Positions 24,283-27,366 of a stretch of DNA of 27,366 nucleotides are shown in pieces. The stretch spans positions 1-27,366 of the forward strand of contig JBCDCP010000025.1 in assembly GCA_039181495.1 (NCBI GenBank), read 5' to 3'. The DNA is from JBCDCP01 sp039181495 (lineage in GTDB: Bacteria; Pseudomonadota; Alphaproteobacteria; Rhizobiales; Tepidamorphaceae). Below the pieces are notes generated by a model. That model was not told the origin of the DNA, searched no databases, and was given only the letters and a program-made list of their open reading frames with translations. A program made the translations under genes and the position numbers. Within the stretch, counting starts at the first letter, position 1; each line of letters opens with the position of its first letter.

Positions 24283-24448
24283 GAGTACAGCGCAACGTCA
24301 TTCTGCCTAGTTTGCAGATTGTCCAGGCAAATCTTCATGGATCAGGTGAAGCTGACCAAACGGGCAGGGACCGGGCCGTGCGTATGGAAGCGTCAGTCAT
24401 ACTCGAGGCGTAACGAGCTCACATCGGGTAATCGAGTGGAACGTGAAA

Positions 24449-24464
24449 GCCTGCACTTTCAGGC
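24449..24464 (-). terminator. Small hairpin at the end of zur
   Basis: On the minus strand GCCTG, a 6-base loop and CAGGC form a 5-bp stem overlapping the zur stop codon, followed by TTTC. It may end the znuCB-zur transcript before arsR. Stem and U-run are both short, so support is weak. Confidence 0.3.
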
Positions 24465-24869
24465 GGCCTGACACGTCTCACAGGTGCCGCGCAGTTCGAT
24501 GGTCGCCCTCCGCAGTGCAAATCCCACGTCGCCAGCGAGTGTCGTAAGCCGCTTGGCGATGGCTTTGTCTGTGATTTCGATGGTCTTGCCGCACGGTTCG
24601 CAGATCATGAAGACTGTCTGGCCATGATCGCCGCACGCGGTGTGTCGACAGGCGACAAAGGCGTTGAGGCTTTCCAGCCGATGGACGAGCCCGAACTCAA
24701 CAAGTTTGTCCAGCGCCCGATAGACCTGGAGTGGTGCGCGAAGCCCATCATCGCGCAATTTGTCGAGGATGGTGTAGGCGCTGAGCGGGCTGTCTGCATT
24801 CGACAAAGCGCCCATGACCAAGGTCTGGTTCTTCGTCAGGTCAACACCGGTTTGGGCATGCGATGTCAT
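24459..24869 (-). CDS. zur: Fur-family zinc uptake regulator (Zur)
   Basis: This 136-residue Fur-family protein has an N-terminal winged helix (LSAYTILDKLRDDGLRAPLQ, then VYRALDKLVEFGLVHRLESL) and a C-terminal dimer domain with two CxxC pairs (Cys90/Cys93 in CEPCGK and Cys130/Cys133 in CETCQ) that bind structural zinc. His and Cys in ACRHTACGDHG would form the sensing site. Clustering with znuCB identifies it as Zur rather than Fur. The ATG at 24869 has GGAGG 9 bases upstream and overlaps the znuB stop in an ATGA, so it is the last gene of znuC-znuB-zur. It should repress the znu locus when zinc is plentiful. Confidence 0.93.
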   Translation of the reverse strand: MTSHAQTGVDLTKNQTLVMGALSNADSPLSAYTILDKLRDDGLRAPLQVYRALDKLVEFGLVHRLESLNAFVACRHTACGDHGQTVFMICEPCGKTIEITDKAIAKRLTTLAGDVGFALRRATIELRGTCETCQAA

Positions 24870-25717
24870 GGTTTCAGACCTCCATTGCTTGCGTCCGACA
24901 CTACCGAGTTGGCTCTCGTGCGCCGTTGCACTAGCCGTTGAAACGGAAAAAGCGAAATGAGAAAGAGCGCAAGTGCTGCCACAACGATGCTGGGACCGGA
25001 CGGCGTATCCCACTCGAGTGACCCGAACAGGCCTGCAATCACCGCAGCGACTCCGACGACCGCGGCAAGGATTGCCATTTGCTCCGGCCCTGTCGCGAAG
25101 CGCCTGGCAGTCGCGGCGGGAATGATGAGCATCGCTGTAATCAGGATCACACCGACGATCTTCATGGAGATTGCGATGACCGCCGCCATCAACAGCATGA
25201 AGACGATGTTCGCACGTTCGGGATGCATATCTTCCGCCTCGGCGAGTTCGTGATTGACGGTCGCTGCGAACAGCGGGCGCCAGACAAAGGCGAGGACCGC
25301 AAGGACAATTGCTCCACCAAACCAGATGATGGCGAGGTCCGACTTTGAAACCGCCAGGATATCCCCGAACAGAAATCCCATGAGATCGATGCGGACCCAG
25401 GTCATGAAGGCGAGCACCACCAGTCCGAGCGCCAGCGATGAATGGGCAAGCAAGCCGAGCAGAGCATCCGCGGATAGCGTTGCACCGCGCTGAAGCAGCA
25501 GAAGTGAGATCGAAATCACGGCTGAGATGCAGAAGACGGCCAATGTGATGTTGATTTCGAAGAGAAAGGCCAGCGCGACGCCAAGCAGCGCGGCGTGTGA
25601 GAGCGTGTCGCCGAAATAGGCGAGCCTGCGCCAGACGATAAAGCAGCCCAGCGGACCCGCCACCAGTGCGACGCCGATTCCTGCGAGGATCGCACGGGTG
25701 AAGAAATCATCCAGCAT
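24866..25717 (-). CDS. znuB: Zinc ABC transporter permease (ZnuB)
   Basis: This 283-residue membrane protein of the ABC-3 family starts at MLDDFFTRAILAGIGVALVA. It contains AYFGDTLSHAALLGVALAF, the GLLAHSSLALGLVVL segment, ELAEAEDMHPERANIVFML, and GVILITAMLIIPAATARRFA, all typical of zinc/manganese permeases. About eight or nine helices are expected. It forms the channel with ZnuC as ATPase and ZnuA as periplasmic binder. The start lies 11 bp inside the znuC coding end; the longer upstream frame is antisense-like sequence within znuC and is not used. The C-terminus is basic and polar. Confidence 0.95.
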   Translation of the reverse strand: MLDDFFTRAILAGIGVALVAGPLGCFIVWRRLAYFGDTLSHAALLGVALAFLFEINITLAVFCISAVISISLLLLQRGATLSADALLGLLAHSSLALGLVVLAFMTWVRIDLMGFLFGDILAVSKSDLAIIWFGGAIVLAVLAFVWRPLFAATVNHELAEAEDMHPERANIVFMLLMAAVIAISMKIVGVILITAMLIIPAATARRFATGPEQMAILAAVVGVAAVIAGLFGSLEWDTPSGPSIVVAALALFLISLFPFQRLVQRRTRANSVVSDASNGGLKP

Positions 25718-26534
25718 GATCGCGCGCCTCTTCCGGCCCTTGATGATGCCCGTCATCCGGGTGGCAATGATCGGTAATCGAACCGTCAGCATGTTGCACC
25801 CGCCCATCGGGCAGGTGCGTGTGGTCGTGACTGTGCTCATAGACGGCGAGTGTTGAGGCCGCTCGCGCACCGAACAGGGCCCTGTATTCCGCACTTGAGG
25901 CGACCACAGTCGGCGTGCCCGAACAGCAGACATGACCGTTCAGGCAGATGACCTGGTCTGTGGCCGCCATGACCACATGGAGATCGTGCGAGATCAGAAG
26001 GATGCCACAGTTCATGTCGTCGCGGATCTGCCGGATCAAGTCGTACAGAGCGATCTCGCCGGTGAAGTCCACGCCTTGCACAGGTTCGTCCAGCACCAGA
26101 AGATCCGGCTTGCGGGCAATCGCGCGAGCGAGCAGCACCCGCTGAAATTCACCACCCGAAAGAGTTCTCACTTCGGCCTTGGCGAGGTGGGAAACACCTG
26201 TCGCGGCCATGGCGTCATCCGCATCCTTCTTGCTGATGCGACCAGTGAGACGCAAGAACCGGCTTACCGCCAGCGGCAACGTCCAGTCTATGGACAGCTT
26301 TTGCGGGACATAGGCGATCGAAAGGTCGTTGCGCTTGATCGCGGTTCCTTCATCCGGCGCGAGAATGCCGAGCGCCATCTTAGCCGTCGTCGACTTGCCT
26401 GACCCGTTAGGGCCGATCAGGGTGACGATCTCACCGGGATCGACGGTCAGCGATACTCCTCGCACGAGCCATCGTGCGTTGCGTGATATCCCGGCATTGT
26501 CGAGCGTTACGAGCGGCTCATTACGGCTCAACAT
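25707..26534 (-). CDS. znuC: Zinc ABC transporter ATP-binding protein (ZnuC)
   Basis: This 275-residue ABC ATPase has all motifs intact: Walker A GPNGSGKST, the Q-loop in YVPQKLSID, signature LSGGEFQRV, Walker B LLVLDEP and H-loop LLISHD. This contrasts with the ABC-like protein elsewhere in the window. After the ATPase core comes a His-rich tail (about the last 45 residues, with YEHSHDHTH, HADGSITDHCHPDDGHHQ) that probably binds zinc on the cytoplasmic side. The ATG at 26534 is chosen; an in-frame TTG three codons earlier is less likely. It is divergent from znuA and starts the znuC-znuB-zur operon. Confidence 0.95.
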   Translation of the reverse strand: MLSRNEPLVTLDNAGISRNARWLVRGVSLTVDPGEIVTLIGPNGSGKSTTAKMALGILAPDEGTAIKRNDLSIAYVPQKLSIDWTLPLAVSRFLRLTGRISKKDADDAMAATGVSHLAKAEVRTLSGGEFQRVLLARAIARKPDLLVLDEPVQGVDFTGEIALYDLIRQIRDDMNCGILLISHDLHVVMAATDQVICLNGHVCCSGTPTVVASSAEYRALFGARAASTLAVYEHSHDHTHLPDGRVQHADGSITDHCHPDDGHHQGPEEARDHAG

Positions 26535-26585
26535 GGCCGGCAATACTCTGAGAAGTGATCAAACATATTGCATCGGCTATTGCAC

Positions 26586-26602
26586 ACGTTATACCGTTAC
26601 GC
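26586..26602. promoter_or_regulatory. Candidate Zur box between znuC and znuA
   Basis: A 17-base site centred near 26594 has a left half (GTTATA) that matches the proteobacterial Zur palindrome of type TGTTATA-n-TATAACA. The right half (GTTAC) is degraded. It lies in the 123-bp divergent gap, where one operator could control both transcription units. Assigned by eye from a remembered consensus, so moderate support only. Confidence 0.4.
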
Positions 26603-26657
26603 AACTCGTGCGATGTGACGCCATCGCGCAGCGTATTCACTTGTTCCGGAGATCACC

Positions 26658-27366
26658 ATGCGCTTTGCAAAGTCCCTCTTGCTGGCATCCACCATGCTTG
26701 TCCCCTCTGCTGCTGTTGCACATGAGGACATCAACGTCGTTGCGTCAATCAAACCCATTCACTCGCTGGTATCGGCCGTGATGGAGGGGGTTGGCGAGCC
26801 TGGACTTGTCGTCAAAGGCGCCGGCTCACCACACACCTATTCCATGCGCCCCTCAGAGGCTGCAATGCTGCAGAACGCAGATGTGGTCTTCTGGGTTGGC
26901 CATGATCTGGAGCCGTTCCTCGAAGGACCACTTGAAAACATCGCCGGGAGCGCAAAGACGGTTGAGCTTCTGGATGCACATGACCTTGTGAAGCTGGAGT
27001 TCCGCGAAGGCGGCGCCTTTGATGAGCATGACCATGATCACGGCGATCATGGCGACGAACATGCGCATGATGAACACGGCCATGACGATCACGATCATGC
27101 AGAGCACGGCCACGATGATCATGCCGACCACGATCATGGCCATGACCACGCGAAAAAGACCGAAGCCGCCCATGACCATGACCACGAGCACAGTCACGAT
27201 GATCATGGCCACGAGCATGCCGAACACGACCATGACCATGCCAAGAAAACACCTGCCTTCAAATTGTTGGTTTTCAATTCATTGTGTTTTGGCACAATAA
27301 TTTATGTGTTTTGTTTGTCGATCAGAAAGCGAGCAGTTATGCTAAAGCACCACATCAAAATCTCAC
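26658..27366 (+). CDS. znuA: Zinc ABC transporter substrate-binding protein ZnuA, C-terminal half missing
   Basis: The ATG at 26658 has GGAG 7 bases upstream and begins a signal peptide (RFAKSLLLASTMLVPSAAVA). The N-lobe follows (VVASIKPIHSLVSAVMEG), with zinc ligand His59 in GSPHTYSMRPS and NADVVFWVGHDLEPFLE. Residues 122-194 are an extreme His/Asp loop of the kind ZnuA uses to scavenge zinc. After residue 200 (about 27257) the frame stays open to the window edge, but the protein becomes hydrophobic and unlike ZnuA (KLLVFNSLCFGTIIYVFCLS), and the DNA turns AT-rich. The expected HIWLDP block and the whole C-lobe with the other zinc ligands are absent. Either the gene is interrupted here or the last 109 bases are foreign or misjoined. 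Confidence 0.85.
   Translation, partial: MRFAKSLLLASTMLVPSAAVAHEDINVVASIKPIHSLVSAVMEGVGEPGLVVKGAGSPHTYSMRPSEAAMLQNADVVFWVGHDLEPFLEGPLENIAGSAKTVELLDAHDLVKLEFREGGAFDEHDHDHGDHGDEHAHDEHGHDDHDHAEHGHDDHADHDHGHDHAKKTEAAHDHDHEHSHDDHGHEHAEHDHDHAKKTPAFKLLVFNSLCFGTIIYVFCLSIRKRAVMLKHHIKIS
27258..27366. other. AT-rich terminal segment of unlike composition
   Basis: From about 27258 the base composition changes abruptly from GC-rich to clearly AT-rich, in the middle of what should be znuA. It includes a hairpin with arms ATTGTG (27281-27286) and CACAAT (27293-27298). I do not recognise a mobile element end. Possible explanations are the edge of an inserted element or a chimeric contig end. Confidence 0.6.

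Noticed and set aside
27019..27239. Possible tandem DNA repeat or alternative genes in the CATGAC/GATCAT-rich stretch
   Set aside because: The periodicity comes from His and Asp codons of the ZnuA metal loop; frames on both strands there (Met/Thr-rich or Val/Met-rich) are compositional shadows.
1..27366. tRNA, rRNA, CRISPR, phage or toxin-antitoxin features
   Set aside because: I looked for cloverleaf-like sequences, regularly spaced repeats, integrase or transposase motifs and small paired ORFs, and found none that stand up by eye. A tRNA or covariance-model scan would be decisive.

Overview
The window is a dense, GC-rich bacterial chromosomal segment with 27 protein genes and no rRNA, tRNA, CRISPR array or complete insertion sequence that I can recognise. 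Gene content points to an alphaproteobacterium, probably a marine or Hyphomicrobiales-like lineage: a three-part TRAP transporter, a DUF3422 membrane protein, a MaoC-Pta fusion, an arsR-arsC-aqpS arsenic cassette of the rhizobial type, and a znuA / znuCB-zur zinc locus. This assignment rests on protein resemblance recalled from memory, not on a search.

Layout. 1-4.5 kb: a pirin cut by the left edge, a malate synthase A-like protein, a divergent XRE regulator and a LysR regulator. 4.5-12 kb: DUF3422, then a TRAP operon (dctP, a strong hairpin, dctQ, dctM, all on the minus strand), a DUF6653-type membrane protein and an FMN-dependent alpha-hydroxy acid dehydrogenase. The binding protein resembles TakP, so transporter and dehydrogenase may together handle 2-oxo or 2-hydroxy acids such as lactate. 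12-15.2 kb: ordinary accessory genes (a CxxC hypothetical, an EamA exporter, a GNAT acetyltransferase, an AEC carrier). 15.4-21.8 kb: an ABC ATPase-like protein with every catalytic motif altered, a Pat-type protein acetyltransferase, a 125-residue hypothetical, a hydroxypyruvate isomerase-like TIM barrel and a MaoC-phosphate acetyltransferase fusion. 21.8-27.4 kb: an FkbM methyltransferase, the arsenic cassette and the zinc uptake locus. znuA loses its C-terminal half to AT-rich sequence at the right edge.

The most unusual theme is a concentration of intact genes whose products keep a recognisable enzyme fold but have lost key catalytic residues. The malate synthase-like protein has Asp-to-Asn at both the Mg ligand and the catalytic base. 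The ABC ATPase has lost Walker A Lys, Q-loop Gln, the signature motif, Walker B Glu and H-loop His. The Pat protein has a shortened ATP-grasp region and no phosphohistidine. The Hyi-like protein has a metal-ligand Glu replaced by Ala. The MaoC domain has the catalytic Asp replaced by Asn and carries an EF-hand-like calcium loop. None of these genes shows frameshifts or stops, so they look like maintained non-canonical proteins rather than decaying pseudogenes. The ABC pseudo-ATPase followed by Pat is the best candidate for an undescribed functional pair.
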